A stretch of DNA of 64,000 nucleotides, from assembly GCA_024743215.1 (NCBI GenBank), contig JANSWZ010000003.1, forward strand, positions 1 to 64,000, in the 5' to 3' direction. Positions 55,088 to 63,282 of this stretch are shown one piece after another. Origin of the DNA: Alphaproteobacteria bacterium. GTDB taxonomy: Bacteria; Pseudomonadota; Alphaproteobacteria; Rhizobiales; GCA-2746425. The translations under genes and the position numbers were made by a program. A model generated the notes under the pieces. The model saw only the letters and a program-made list of their open reading frames with translations, was not told the origin of the DNA and made no database searches. Numbering within the stretch: position 1 is the first letter of the stretch; each line of letters starts with the position of its first letter.

Positions 55088-56074
55088 TTACTGGAAACGG
55101 CCCATTTTCAGTTCTTTGGCAGCATTGACAAAATCAGCTGACGTTGCTTCCCACCATTTGGTGTAGTCTTCAGGTCCAAGATAAACCACGGATGTTCCTT
55201 TGGCTGCCTGCTCCGCAACGAATTCAGCGTTTTCTGTTGGGCCTTTGAAGATACCTGCCCAATAATCGACGATGTCCTTAGGTGTTCCCTTTGGCAGCAT
55301 TACACCGCGTGTCAGAGAGAAGGTCATATCGACACCAAGCTCTTTCAGAGTTGGCACATCGGGGATCAGATCGCTGCGCTCATTTGCAGCAATAGCGAAG
55401 GCTTTCAGTTTGCCGTCGCCGCGCTGGGTGCGGGCTGCAGCCATATTGATTCCGCCCAGATCAATGGTTCCATTGAGCAGTCCTGTGATACGCCCTGCGG
55501 TGCCGCCCTGGAACGGAACATAAGCAAAATCTGCTCCTGTTTTGGAACCCAGAATGATCCAGAGGAAGTGGCTGGTTGCGCCCATGGAAACGCCGGTTGG
55601 AATTTTCCCCGGATCGGCTTTGGCTGCTGCAAGCATGCCTTCCAGATCATCATAGTCGACATGGCCACCGGCACCGATGATTTCCGGTGTGTCAGTCAGC
55701 ATGGCGACAGATTCGAATCCATCCCAGTTGAAGTCGGTTACGCCATTGATGTAATTCACAGGCAAATGCTGGTGAATGGCAAACAATGTGCAGCCATCAG
55801 GCTTGGCAGCATGGGCTTCTTTTGCGCCAAGTCCACCGCCCTGACCAGGCATTGTCACCACTTTGATCTTTGTTGGGGCATCTGAACTTTGAATGGCCTG
55901 CTCAAAGATGCCGAAAATGACGCTTGTGCCGCCACCTGGGCCCCAAGGCACGATGAGTTGCGCAGTGTCGCATGGCAAATCCACTGCTGCGGCAGGTGTT
56001 GCTGCAAGTCCCAGCCCGGCAATCATCGCGGCCGAAGCTGCAGCCGTTTTGATTTTGGATGTGAAAGTTTTCAT
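55088..56074 (-). CDS. tctC: Tripartite tricarboxylate transporter binding protein TctC (Bug family)
   Basis: A 328-aa periplasmic protein. ATG 56074 has GGAGG nine bases upstream and starts a Sec signal (TAAASAAMIAGLGLAATPAAA); the track start 56143 adds an unsupported extension. Bug-family features are the first strand QLIVPWGPGGGTSVIFGIFEQAI, GLGAKEAHAAKPDGCTLFAI and RITGLLNGTIDLGGIN. Bug proteins bind carboxylates through water-bridged contacts; the ligand is unknown. It heads a nine-gene operon and is divergent from a LysR gene. Confidence 0.93.
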   Translation of the reverse strand: MKTFTSKIKTAAASAAMIAGLGLAATPAAAVDLPCDTAQLIVPWGPGGGTSVIFGIFEQAIQSSDAPTKIKVVTMPGQGGGLGAKEAHAAKPDGCTLFAIHQHLPVNYINGVTDFNWDGFESVAMLTDTPEIIGAGGHVDYDDLEGMLAAAKADPGKIPTGVSMGATSHFLWIILGSKTGADFAYVPFQGGTAGRITGLLNGTIDLGGINMAAARTQRGDGKLKAFAIAANERSDLIPDVPTLKELGVDMTFSLTRGVMLPKGTPKDIVDYWAGIFKGPTENAEFVAEQAAKGTSVVYLGPEDYTKWWEATSADFVNAAKELKMGRFQ

Positions 56075-56269
56075 ACTCAAATTCCTCCGATATTCTGTGC
56101 ATTGCGCTTTGCGCGCAAATGTCGGGCGTTGGGCCCTTTTCAAGCTGAACCTTTAGTGCATGCATGGTCTGCACACAGTCCTCCACAGCTCTCATTGCAT
56201 GCTGACATTTTTTCATATAGATGACAATAATCATAATATGGATACATTGTTACACGTGTGGGACAATCG

Positions 56270-57217
56270 ATGGACGCAGAAACTTTGACGGATATGGCGA
56301 CATTTGCCGCCGTTGTTGAGCAGAACAGTTTTTCAGCTGCGGCCAATGTGCTGCAAATCTCAAAATCAAATGTCAGCCGCCGCGTTGCTGCGCTGGAAGA
56401 CCGGCTTGATGTAAAATTGATGCACCGTACGACCCGCAAGCTTGGCTTGACCGAAAGCGGGCGTGTTTATTACGAGCATTGCGCGCGCCTGGTGAGTGAG
56501 GCGCGCGATGCGGATTACGCCATCCGCTTGATGCATTCCACGCCAAGCGGGCTGTTGAATGTCAGCGTGCCGGAGACTTTGGGGCGTAACTTCATCCTGC
56601 CAGTGTTGCCGGAGTTCATGAAGGCCTATCCCGACATTCGCCTGAACCTGACGATTACCAGCCGTAAGGTGGATTTGAGCGAAGAACGCTGTGATCTGGC
56701 TGTGCGCAAAGGTGAAATCGACGATGAATCCTTGTGTGCCATCCCATTAGGGTCGTCTACTCAGATGCTCTACGCAAGCCCGGATTATCTTGCGTCCGCC
56801 GATCCGCTAGAGCATCCCGATGATCTGTCAGGTCAATCCTATGTTTCCAGCGCGATCACCTACGGCCCCGTCGATCTGGCGCTGAAGCGTGGCACTGACG
56901 ACGTAACTGTCCGTGTGACGCCGCGCCTGTCGGTCCGGGATCATGAGGCCATGCTGTCGATGACCCTTAGCGGTATTGGCGTTGCATTGCTTCCCGCCTG
57001 GATGACGCATGAGCATGTGCGTGCTGGTCGTCTGGTACCGGTTCTTCCCGACTATCGCGGACCGTCTGTTGATTTCAATGTGGTGTTCTTGCCACATCGG
57101 AGCATGGCGCCCAATCTACGGGCGTTTGTGGAATTTCTGAAGCAGCGGTTCAAGCTGTATCGCCCCTGGGAATTCAACGCTGAAATAGCGCATGACGTTG
57201 ATAATCACGCGGCCTGA
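56270..57217 (+). CDS. LysR-family regulator divergent from tctC
   Basis: A protein of about 315 aa. The winged helix reads LTDMATFAAVVEQNSFSAAANVLQISKSNVSRRVAALEDRLDVKLMHRTTRKLGLTESG and a substrate-binding domain follows (LLNVSVPETLGRNFILPVLPEFMKAYPDIRLNLT). GTG 56258 or ATG 56270 could start it. Divergent placement makes it the probable activator of the tctCBA operon, with the organic acid or a catabolite as effector. Confidence 0.93.
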   Translation: MDAETLTDMATFAAVVEQNSFSAAANVLQISKSNVSRRVAALEDRLDVKLMHRTTRKLGLTESGRVYYEHCARLVSEARDADYAIRLMHSTPSGLLNVSVPETLGRNFILPVLPEFMKAYPDIRLNLTITSRKVDLSEERCDLAVRKGEIDDESLCAIPLGSSTQMLYASPDYLASADPLEHPDDLSGQSYVSSAITYGPVDLALKRGTDDVTVRVTPRLSVRDHEAMLSMTLSGIGVALLPAWMTHEHVRAGRLVPVLPDYRGPSVDFNVVFLPHRSMAPNLRAFVEFLKQRFKLYRPWEFNAEIAHDVDNHAA

Positions 57218-57249
57218 ATCGCTGGACCGGTAGTGCTGCACGGGCGAAA

Positions 57250-57936
57250 TCAGAGAATGTTTTCGGCTGGTGGCAGGGCTTCAAACGGACTGTGGGTCAT
57301 CCATGACCATACATGATCCACCAGATAATTATTGCCGGTGACGGCTATCTCCTCCGCGCGTCTTGCATCTCGGTAAGAGCGCTTTTGCATCCAGATATCC
57401 GTCATGGTTTTGACCGTGGTGTTGAAATAGACGTCGATATCCTTGCCCGGGTTCTTGTCGCAGACCTCGACCTCGCCGGCATCACAGACCAGCCACCAGC
57501 GCGCCTTTTCAACCATATCGGAAAATGTAAATTGGATGATGGTTTGTGATGGTGGCAGTTTTGCCGGTTGAATGCTGCGTTGCAGATAGATGATCAGCAG
57601 TTCCACATCATATTCATGTGTCCGAAGATTTTCATGAGCCCAGCGCATGCCCCAATTGCCAATCGACATGAGCACCGGTTGCAGTTCCTTGCAGGCTTCT
57701 GTCGGAAAATATTCATGGTTGCGCTGGCCGCTTACGGTTTTCCTGTAGATCAAACCGTTTTTTTCAAGATCTGCGAGGCGTTTGGTCAGCAAGGTTGGTG
57801 ATATGGTTCCAAGGCCGCGCTGCAGCTCTGAAAAACGCCTGCCACCCATCAGAATTTCACGGATGATCAGGACCGTCCATTTTTCGCCAATGACTTCCGA
57901 AGCCTTGGCAATGGGGCAGAACTGGCCGTATTCCAT
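57250..57936 (-). CDS. HxlR-family regulator with C-terminal SCP2-like domain
   Basis: A 228-aa regulator. The HxlR winged helix begins with the conserved Cys in YGQFCPIAKASEVIGEKWTVLIIREILMGGRRFSELQRGLGTISPTLLTKRLADLE; about 110 further residues (FTFSDMVEKARWWLVCDAGEVEVCDK ... TVKTMTDIWMQKRS) resemble an SCP2/sterol-carrier-type fold. ATG 57936 has GGAGG five bases upstream, better than the track start 57987. A perfect palindrome lies 39 bases upstream, and the methyltransferase gene is divergent. Confidence 0.92.
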   Translation of the reverse strand: MEYGQFCPIAKASEVIGEKWTVLIIREILMGGRRFSELQRGLGTISPTLLTKRLADLEKNGLIYRKTVSGQRNHEYFPTEACKELQPVLMSIGNWGMRWAHENLRTHEYDVELLIIYLQRSIQPAKLPPSQTIIQFTFSDMVEKARWWLVCDAGEVEVCDKNPGKDIDVYFNTTVKTMTDIWMQKRSYRDARRAEEIAVTGNNYLVDHVWSWMTHSPFEALPPAENIL

Positions 57937-57974
57937 GTCATCCTCCACGATGAAAAGCGGTTTACTCCACTTTA

Positions 57975-57991
57975 TGTAGTTCAACACTACA
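57975..57991. promoter_or_regulatory. Palindrome in the hxlR/methyltransferase gap (candidate HxlR operator)
   Basis: TGTAGT-TCAAC-ACTACA is a perfect 6-bp inverted repeat with a 5-bp spacer, located 39 bp before the hxlR start and 74 bp before the divergent methyltransferase start. HxlR proteins bind as dimers to short palindromes, so autoregulation and control of the methyltransferase are likely. Confidence 0.65.
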
Positions 57992-58064
57992 GCCCATGGA
58001 CTATCTGTTGCAACAATTGTCGATCTAGTTTCTGTCCAATCAAACAGGAACAGGACATCAGGAA

Positions 58065-58877
58065 ATGAGTATCTACAGCAAATTTGAAAAGCTGGAATGG
58101 ATTGGCTGGCAGGAACGGGCAGCCCTCTATGACAGGACTACTTTGAAGATGACGGGGCCGACGATCCCCAGATTGATTGAGTTGGTAAAACCGCGTGCCA
58201 CGGATCATATTCTGGATGTGTGTTGCGGGACGGGCGCTGTTGCCAAACACTTGTTGCCAAGTGGTGCAAATGTCAGCGGCATTGATTTTGCGCCAGATAT
58301 GATTGAGCAGGCTACAGTGTCTGTGCCCTCAGCTCGGTTTGTAACGGGGGATGCACAAGATATTCCATTTGAAGATGGCTCGTTTGATGCAGTCCTGACC
58401 AATTTCGGGCACTATCATCTGCCTGATCCAGACAAGGCCATTCGGGAAGCTGCTCGGGTTTTGAAACCTGGTGGGCGCTATGGGTTTACCACCTGGGTTG
58501 GCCCGGATGCATCAAAGGGGTTTCGGCTGATTTTTGAGACAATTCTTGGAAATGTCGATCAGACCGTCACAACTCCAGCGGCGCCTGATGCATTTCGTCT
58601 GGCGGATGAAACTGTTGCAAAACAGGTTTTGGAATCCGCTGGTTTTGGCGAGGTTGCCATGGAGACTTTCCGGTCGGAAATTACCTGTGCGCCGGATGAT
58701 TTTGTGGCCTTTCTGAAGGCCGCGACTGTGCGCGCCACTTTTGTGATGAAGGCTCAGCCGGAAAATGTGCAGAGACGGATTGAAGCCCTGTTGCGCGAGG
58801 GCGTCGAGATGTTTCGGCAGGGCGAAGTCGTGGTTGTGCCTATGCCAAACCGCATTGTAACGGCCACTTTGCAGTGA
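58065..58877 (+). CDS. Class I SAM-dependent methyltransferase (UbiE/Methyltransf_11 type)
   Basis: A 270-aa enzyme. Motif I is ILDVCCGTGAVAKHL, the acidic loop after strand 2 is GIDFAPDMIEQA, GDAQDIPFEDGSFDAVLTNFGHYHLPDP is motif II, and LKPGGRYGFTTWVGP is motif III. The substrate is unknown. It is controlled presumably by the divergent HxlR regulator. A perfect hairpin follows the stop. Confidence 0.9.
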   Translation: MSIYSKFEKLEWIGWQERAALYDRTTLKMTGPTIPRLIELVKPRATDHILDVCCGTGAVAKHLLPSGANVSGIDFAPDMIEQATVSVPSARFVTGDAQDIPFEDGSFDAVLTNFGHYHLPDPDKAIREAARVLKPGGRYGFTTWVGPDASKGFRLIFETILGNVDQTVTTPAAPDAFRLADETVAKQVLESAGFGEVAMETFRSEITCAPDDFVAFLKAATVRATFVMKAQPENVQRRIEALLREGVEMFRQGEVVVVPMPNRIVTATLQ

Positions 58878-58896
58878 ATAGCGTGGAAGAAGTTTA

Positions 58897-58921
58897 GACC
58901 CTCGGGTTTAATCCGAGGGTC
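58897..58921. terminator. Bidirectional hairpin between convergent methyltransferase and BKACE genes
   Basis: GACCCTCGG and CCGAGGGTC form a perfect 9-bp stem with a 7-nt loop in the 65-bp gap between the two gene ends. The T-run is weak on both sides, but position and stability favour a shared terminator. Confidence 0.7.
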
Positions 58922-58942
58922 TGTGTCAGCAATTTTTCGTTG

Positions 58943-59881
58943 CTAGAATGCAGTGCGGTCAGCACCCTTCAAATCCAGCATTTCGCGCGCTTCATCCGGG
59001 GTCGCAACCTGACAGCCAAGGTCTTCGACGATGCGGCGGATCTTGGTGACCTGTTCAGCATTAGATTCGGCCAGTTTGCCTCTGGATACGAAGAGGGAAT
59101 CTTCCAGTCCAACCCGTACATTACCACCCATCTGAGAGGCCGTGGCGGCAAAGGGCATCTGTGCGCCGCCAGCACCCAGCACCGACCATTGATAATCATC
59201 GCCAAACAAGCGATCTGCGGTGCGTTTCATGAAGATCAGATTGTCGATGTCCGGGCCAATGCCGCCAAGAATACCGAAAATGAACTGGATGAAAACCGGT
59301 GCCTTGAACAGGCCGGTATCCATGCAGAATTTCAGATTGTACAAATGACCGACATCATAGCATTCGTGTTCGAATTTAACGTTGTGACCTTCACCCAGTT
59401 CCTTCGCAACATAGCCAATATCGGAAAACGTATTGCGGAAGATATAGGTATCGGAATTGCGGACATATTCTTCTTCCCAATCAAATTTCCATTCTTTGTA
59501 GCGGTCAGCCAGAGGGTGGAAAGAGAAGTTCATAGACCCCATATTCAGCGAGCACATTTCCGGTGATGCCCATTTGGCAGGCGCAATGCGTTCTTCCATG
59601 GTGTTGAGAATGCTTCCGCCGGTGGAGACGTTGATTACCGCGTCGGTTGCCTGTTTGATGACCGGTAGGAAGCGTCTGAAATTCTCTGGATCGATTGATA
59701 CACCGCCATCATCTGGCCGACGTGCATGAAGATGCAGAATGGCTGCGCCAGCTTCTGACGCGGCGATGGCCTGATCGGCAATGTCTTCGGGCGTAAAGGG
59801 CAGCGCATCAGACATTGTGGGCGTGTGAATTGCACCTGTTATGGCGCAAGTGATGATGGTCTTTTTCTGCTTTCGAGCCAT
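58943..59881 (-). CDS. Beta-keto acid cleavage enzyme (BKACE, DUF849 family)
   Basis: A protein of about 312 aa. BKACE enzymes (Kce type) are zinc TIM-barrels that condense a beta-keto acid with acetyl-CoA to acetoacetate plus a new CoA ester. Seen here: TIITCAITGAIHTPTMSDALPFTPEDIADQA, the zinc His pair in ILHLHARRPDDGG, VINVSTGGS, and CSLNMGSMNFSF. Residues such as FEHECYDVGHLYN line the substrate pocket. ATG 59881 fits the family start; the track start adds five residues. It follows livM by about 22 bp, so the substrate probably enters through the Liv transporter. Confidence 0.93.
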   Translation of the reverse strand: MARKQKKTIITCAITGAIHTPTMSDALPFTPEDIADQAIAASEAGAAILHLHARRPDDGGVSIDPENFRRFLPVIKQATDAVINVSTGGSILNTMEERIAPAKWASPEMCSLNMGSMNFSFHPLADRYKEWKFDWEEEYVRNSDTYIFRNTFSDIGYVAKELGEGHNVKFEHECYDVGHLYNLKFCMDTGLFKAPVFIQFIFGILGGIGPDIDNLIFMKRTADRLFGDDYQWSVLGAGGAQMPFAATASQMGGNVRVGLEDSLFVSRGKLAESNAEQVTKIRRIVEDLGCQVATPDEAREMLDLKGADRTAF

Positions 59882-59903
59882 AATGGCCTCCTTCAATTAC
59901 GCT

Positions 59904-60923
59904 TTAGTTTCGCCGGGGTTCAACGCGTCTGGTGGTCGGGAACAATTCAATGCCTGTGCGGCTTTTGACAAAACCCCACAGCCCGCTGGGTGCACGCAGC
60001 ATTACGACGATTGCGACAAACCCTAAAATGAGCAGGTAAACGGACCCAAGATCTGCGAGTGTCTCGCGGAGCAGGAAGAACACGATGGTTCCTATGATGG
60101 GGCCTTCGATGGTCCCAATGCCGCCGATGACCACAATGAAAATGACAAAGGCTGTCCAGTCATTCACGCTGAATGCGGCATCTGGTGAAATGCGCAGCTT
60201 TTGCAGGAAAATCAGCGCGCCAACGGCCGATGTCAGGCCAGCGGTTACGATGTAGACAAAGAACTTGGTGCGCCAGATATCGATGCCCATCGCCTGTGCG
60301 GCGGTTTCATTATCGCGGATCGCCTGCAGGGCCAGTCCCTGCCGCGAGCGCAGGAACAGATAGACGCTGGCAATGACAAGGATCGCAACGGCTAAAGCTG
60401 CCCAATAGGCAGCATGTTCGCGGCCTGATCTGGACGAGGCAATGGCCCGGACAATGTCAACCGGCAGACTGGTTCCCGAACCTCCGCCAAGCGCTGAAAT
60501 CTGCGCGGCGGACAGGCGGAATACTTCGGCGATGACCCAGGTGCCAATGGCAAAATAGGCGCCACGCAGACGGAAGATCAAAACTGCGACGGGAATGGAA
60601 ATCAACGTTCCCAGAATGAATATCAATGGGACAGCAGCCATGGGATGCACGCCGAGAAAAATGGCCAGTGCAAACAGGCAATAGCCGCCAAACCCAACAA
60701 AGGCCTGCTGTCCTACCGAGACAAGCCCCGCATAGCCTGCGAGAAAATTCCACAGACAGGCCAAAGCCACATAGAGATAGATTTCACCGAAGAGGCGTAA
60801 ATCGGCCCGGCCTGCCCACCAGGGAGCAGCCAAAAGTGTGGCCAGCAAAAGCAACGCCACGATTGAGGCTGCCCGGCTGGTCCGGGAGGATTGGACAATA
60901 ATATGATCGGTTGCAGCGCTCAT
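59904..60923 (-). CDS. livM: Branched-chain amino acid-type ABC transporter permease LivM
   Basis: A 339-aa permease with about ten helices. Signatures are YAGLVSVGQQAFVGFGGYCLFAL, the family's NLLAGY-like WNFLAGYAGL, and SAVGALIFLQKLRISPDAAFS. ATG 60923 overlaps the livH stop by four bases; the longer ORF to 61073 lies in livH. A variable C-terminal tail follows FVAIVVMLRAPSGLWG. Confidence 0.94.
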   Translation of the reverse strand: MSAATDHIIVQSSRTSRAASIVALLLLATLLAAPWWAGRADLRLFGEIYLYVALACLWNFLAGYAGLVSVGQQAFVGFGGYCLFALAIFLGVHPMAAVPLIFILGTLISIPVAVLIFRLRGAYFAIGTWVIAEVFRLSAAQISALGGGSGTSLPVDIVRAIASSRSGREHAAYWAALAVAILVIASVYLFLRSRQGLALQAIRDNETAAQAMGIDIWRTKFFVYIVTAGLTSAVGALIFLQKLRISPDAAFSVNDWTAFVIFIVVIGGIGTIEGPIIGTIVFFLLRETLADLGSVYLLILGFVAIVVMLRAPSGLWGFVKSRTGIELFPTTRRVEPRRN

Positions 60924-61786
60924 CCATCTACCCTCGGGAACAGGCCACGCGGACGCACAGCCAGCACGACGAGAAAGGCAATATGGCCTGCCAAAAGCTG
61001 CCAACCGGGATTGATCTGCGCGCCGATATTCTGGCTGACGCCCAGAATGATGCCACCAATCAGCGTGCCCCACAAATTGCCGAGGCCCCCAATGATGACC
61101 GCTTCAAAGCCAAAGATCAGACGGGCAGGACCAACGGAAGGGTCAAAGCTGGTGCGGACAGCCAGGAAGATGCCGGCAATGGCAATGACCGCCATGGACA
61201 AGGCCATGGCGAGGCCGAAAATATGGGATTTGTTCAGGCCCATCAATTGAGCGATGTCCTGATTATCGGACACAGCGCGAAAGGCACGGCCAAGCGCGGT
61301 GCGGTAGAAAATCCACTGCAGCAGCGCAATGATCACGACCGCCGCTGCAAATGTCAGAACTGGTAGAACGCCAGCATTCAGGCCCGCGCCCAGCGGTATA
61401 CTGGCTGTTTCCAATGCACCGGCGCTCAGCTTTTGCGGATTCGCGGTAAAGACTTCCAGAAGTCCGTTTTGAATGATCACAGACAGGCCGAACGTGACCA
61501 GCAGCGGCGGCAGGATGTCTTTGCCAAGTGTCTGGTTCAGTACGCAGCGCTGCAGCAGATAGCCAAGCAGTGCCATGAAGGGCACAACAATGAGTAGAGC
61601 AACCAATGAATGCAGACCCAATGTTGTTGTCACCACAAGGCCAAGAAAGGCGGCCAGAACGATGAAGTCACCATGAGCAATATTGACCAGACGCATGACG
61701 CCGAAAATCAGCGACAGGCCAGCCGCGAACAGGGCGTAGAGCCCACCCAGCAGGACACCTTGAAGGACTGCATTTACCCAATCCAT
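60920..61786 (-). CDS. livH: Branched-chain amino acid-type ABC transporter permease LivH
   Basis: A 288-aa permease with about eight helices: VLQGVLLGGLYALFAAGLSLIFGVMRLVNIAHGDFIVLAAFLG at the N-terminus is diagnostic, and GGLGNLWGTLIGGIILGVSQNIG is the conserved end. It is three bases from the livF stop and overlaps livM by four bases. Confidence 0.95.
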   Translation of the reverse strand: MDWVNAVLQGVLLGGLYALFAAGLSLIFGVMRLVNIAHGDFIVLAAFLGLVVTTTLGLHSLVALLIVVPFMALLGYLLQRCVLNQTLGKDILPPLLVTFGLSVIIQNGLLEVFTANPQKLSAGALETASIPLGAGLNAGVLPVLTFAAAVVIIALLQWIFYRTALGRAFRAVSDNQDIAQLMGLNKSHIFGLAMALSMAVIAIAGIFLAVRTSFDPSVGPARLIFGFEAVIIGGLGNLWGTLIGGIILGVSQNIGAQINPGWQLLAGHIAFLVVLAVRPRGLFPRVDG

Positions 61787-61789
61787 GAA

Positions 61790-62494
61790 TCACACTCCGA
61801 AATAGGCATTGCTGATTTCCTCTCGTGAGATGGATTTGACATCGCCTTCCAGCGAAACGCGTCCTTCCTGCAGACAATAGACGCGGTCAGAGACAGACAA
61901 GGCTTTTGCAATGTCCTGCTCAACGATGATGCTGGTCATGCCATCACCAACAATGTTTGGAAGCGCATCGTAAATGGTTTTAATGATGATGGGTGCGAGG
62001 CCCAGGCTGATTTCGTCGAACAGAAGCAGGTCGGGATTGGACATCAAAGCGCGGCCAATGGCGACCATCTGCTGTTGTCCACCTGACAGAGCTGTGGATG
62101 GCACATTGCGGCGTTCTTTGAGAATTGGAAACAGTTCAAACACCGCTTCCAGGTTCCAGGAACCGCTGCGGCCAACCTGACCGCCGATCTTAAGGTTTTC
62201 CTCTACGGAAAGTGAGGGAAATAACTGGCGGCCTTCCGGCACCATGGCAATGCCAAGTCCGGCGACCTGATCTGCCCGTAAAGCGCCAACCGGACTTCCC
62301 TGCCACTGCACCATATCCGGTTCACTTTTCAGCAATCCCGTTATGGCCCGCATAAGCGTGGTTTTGCCTGCGCCATTGGCTCCGATAATGGCAATGATCT
62401 CACCCTTTTTGACTTCGCAATTGATGCCAAACAGGGCCTGAAAGTCACCGTAATAGGCTTCGAGGTTTTGAATTTTGAGGATCGGGTCAGACAT
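61790..62494 (-). CDS. livF: Branched-chain amino acid-type ABC transporter ATPase LivF
   Basis: A 234-aa ATPase: LKIQNLEAYYGDFQALFGINCEV at the start, Walker A GANGAGKTT, signature ALSGGQQQMVAIGRAL, Walker B LLLFDEISLGLAP. ATG 62494 overlaps the livG end by eight bases and matches the family start; the track start lies inside livG. Confidence 0.95.
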   Translation of the reverse strand: MSDPILKIQNLEAYYGDFQALFGINCEVKKGEIIAIIGANGAGKTTLMRAITGLLKSEPDMVQWQGSPVGALRADQVAGLGIAMVPEGRQLFPSLSVEENLKIGGQVGRSGSWNLEAVFELFPILKERRNVPSTALSGGQQQMVAIGRALMSNPDLLLFDEISLGLAPIIIKTIYDALPNIVGDGMTSIIVEQDIAKALSVSDRVYCLQEGRVSLEGDVKSISREEISNAYFGV

Positions 62495-63215
62495 CGACTT
62501 CGATCCCCATATAGATTTCCTTGACCTGCTTGCTGTCCATGATGGCTTTCGGTTCGCCCTCGGCAATCTTGCGGCCAAAATCAATCACAACGAGGCGGTC
62601 AACGACAGCCAGCAAAGCGTGCACAATATGTTCGATCCAGATGATGGATATGCCGGTCGAGCGAATGTCCTTGATGGTGTCGACGAGCGAATGACATTCT
62701 TTTTCGGTCAGGCCACCAGCAATTTCATCCAGCAATAGCAGCTTGGGCTTTGCGCAAAGTGCGCGGGTCAATTCAAGGCGCTTGCGTTCCAGCAACGTCA
62801 AATTTCCAGCCAGAATATTTGCTTTTGGCAAAAGCCCGGTTTGTTCAAGCGCACTGAGGCATTGCTCGTTTGCCTCTGATTTGGTGAGGCCAGCTCCATG
62901 GGTTGCTGCCACAAGAGCGTTTTCGAAAACAGTCATCGCGCCAAAGGGCTGCGGTATCTGAAATGAGCGTGCAATGCCGCTGCGGCAGCGCTTCGCGGCG
63001 CTCATGCCTGTTATATCGGTGCCATTGAACCAGATGCTGCCAGAATCGGGCGTCAAAGCACCAGTGATCAGATTGAACATGGATGTTTTGCCAGCGCCAT
63101 TGGGCCCAATGACGCCCAGAGCTTCGCCGCTTTGCAACTCATAGCTCAGCTCATCAGATACTGTGATAGCACCGAATGCCTTGGAGACATCCTGCAGTTT
63201 CAAAACAATTGACAT
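62487..63215 (-). CDS. livG: Branched-chain amino acid-type ABC transporter ATPase LivG
   Basis: A 242-aa ATPase: LQDVSKAFGAITVSDELSYELQSGE, Walker A GPNGAGKTS, Walker B LLLLDEIAGGLTEKE. The signature region reads LTLLERKRLELTRAL instead of the usual LSYGQQRRLE type, a degenerate ABC signature that is seen in some LivG proteins. It follows livK after 68 bp that hold a hairpin. Confidence 0.94.
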   Translation of the reverse strand: MSIVLKLQDVSKAFGAITVSDELSYELQSGEALGVIGPNGAGKTSMFNLITGALTPDSGSIWFNGTDITGMSAAKRCRSGIARSFQIPQPFGAMTVFENALVAATHGAGLTKSEANEQCLSALEQTGLLPKANILAGNLTLLERKRLELTRALCAKPKLLLLDEIAGGLTEKECHSLVDTIKDIRSTGISIIWIEHIVHALLAVVDRLVVIDFGRKIAEGEPKAIMDSKQVKEIYMGIEVDV

Positions 63216-63230
63216 GGTGTTTCCAAAATT

Positions 63231-63258
63231 GCCTCACCGGTCCTGAGACCGATGAGGC
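63231..63258 (-). terminator. Hairpin attenuator between livK-type gene and livG
   Basis: On the minus strand GCCTCATCGGT pairs with ACCGGTGAGGC (one G-T wobble) around a 6-nt loop, followed by AATTTT. It is about 25 bp after the binding-protein stop and 16 bp before livG. Confidence 0.75.
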
Positions 63259-63282
63259 GGGTATCGGGTGCGTTGGATCAGA

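Noticed and set aside
58940-59566. 208-aa plus-strand ORF
   Set aside because: Shadow of the BKACE gene on the minus strand.
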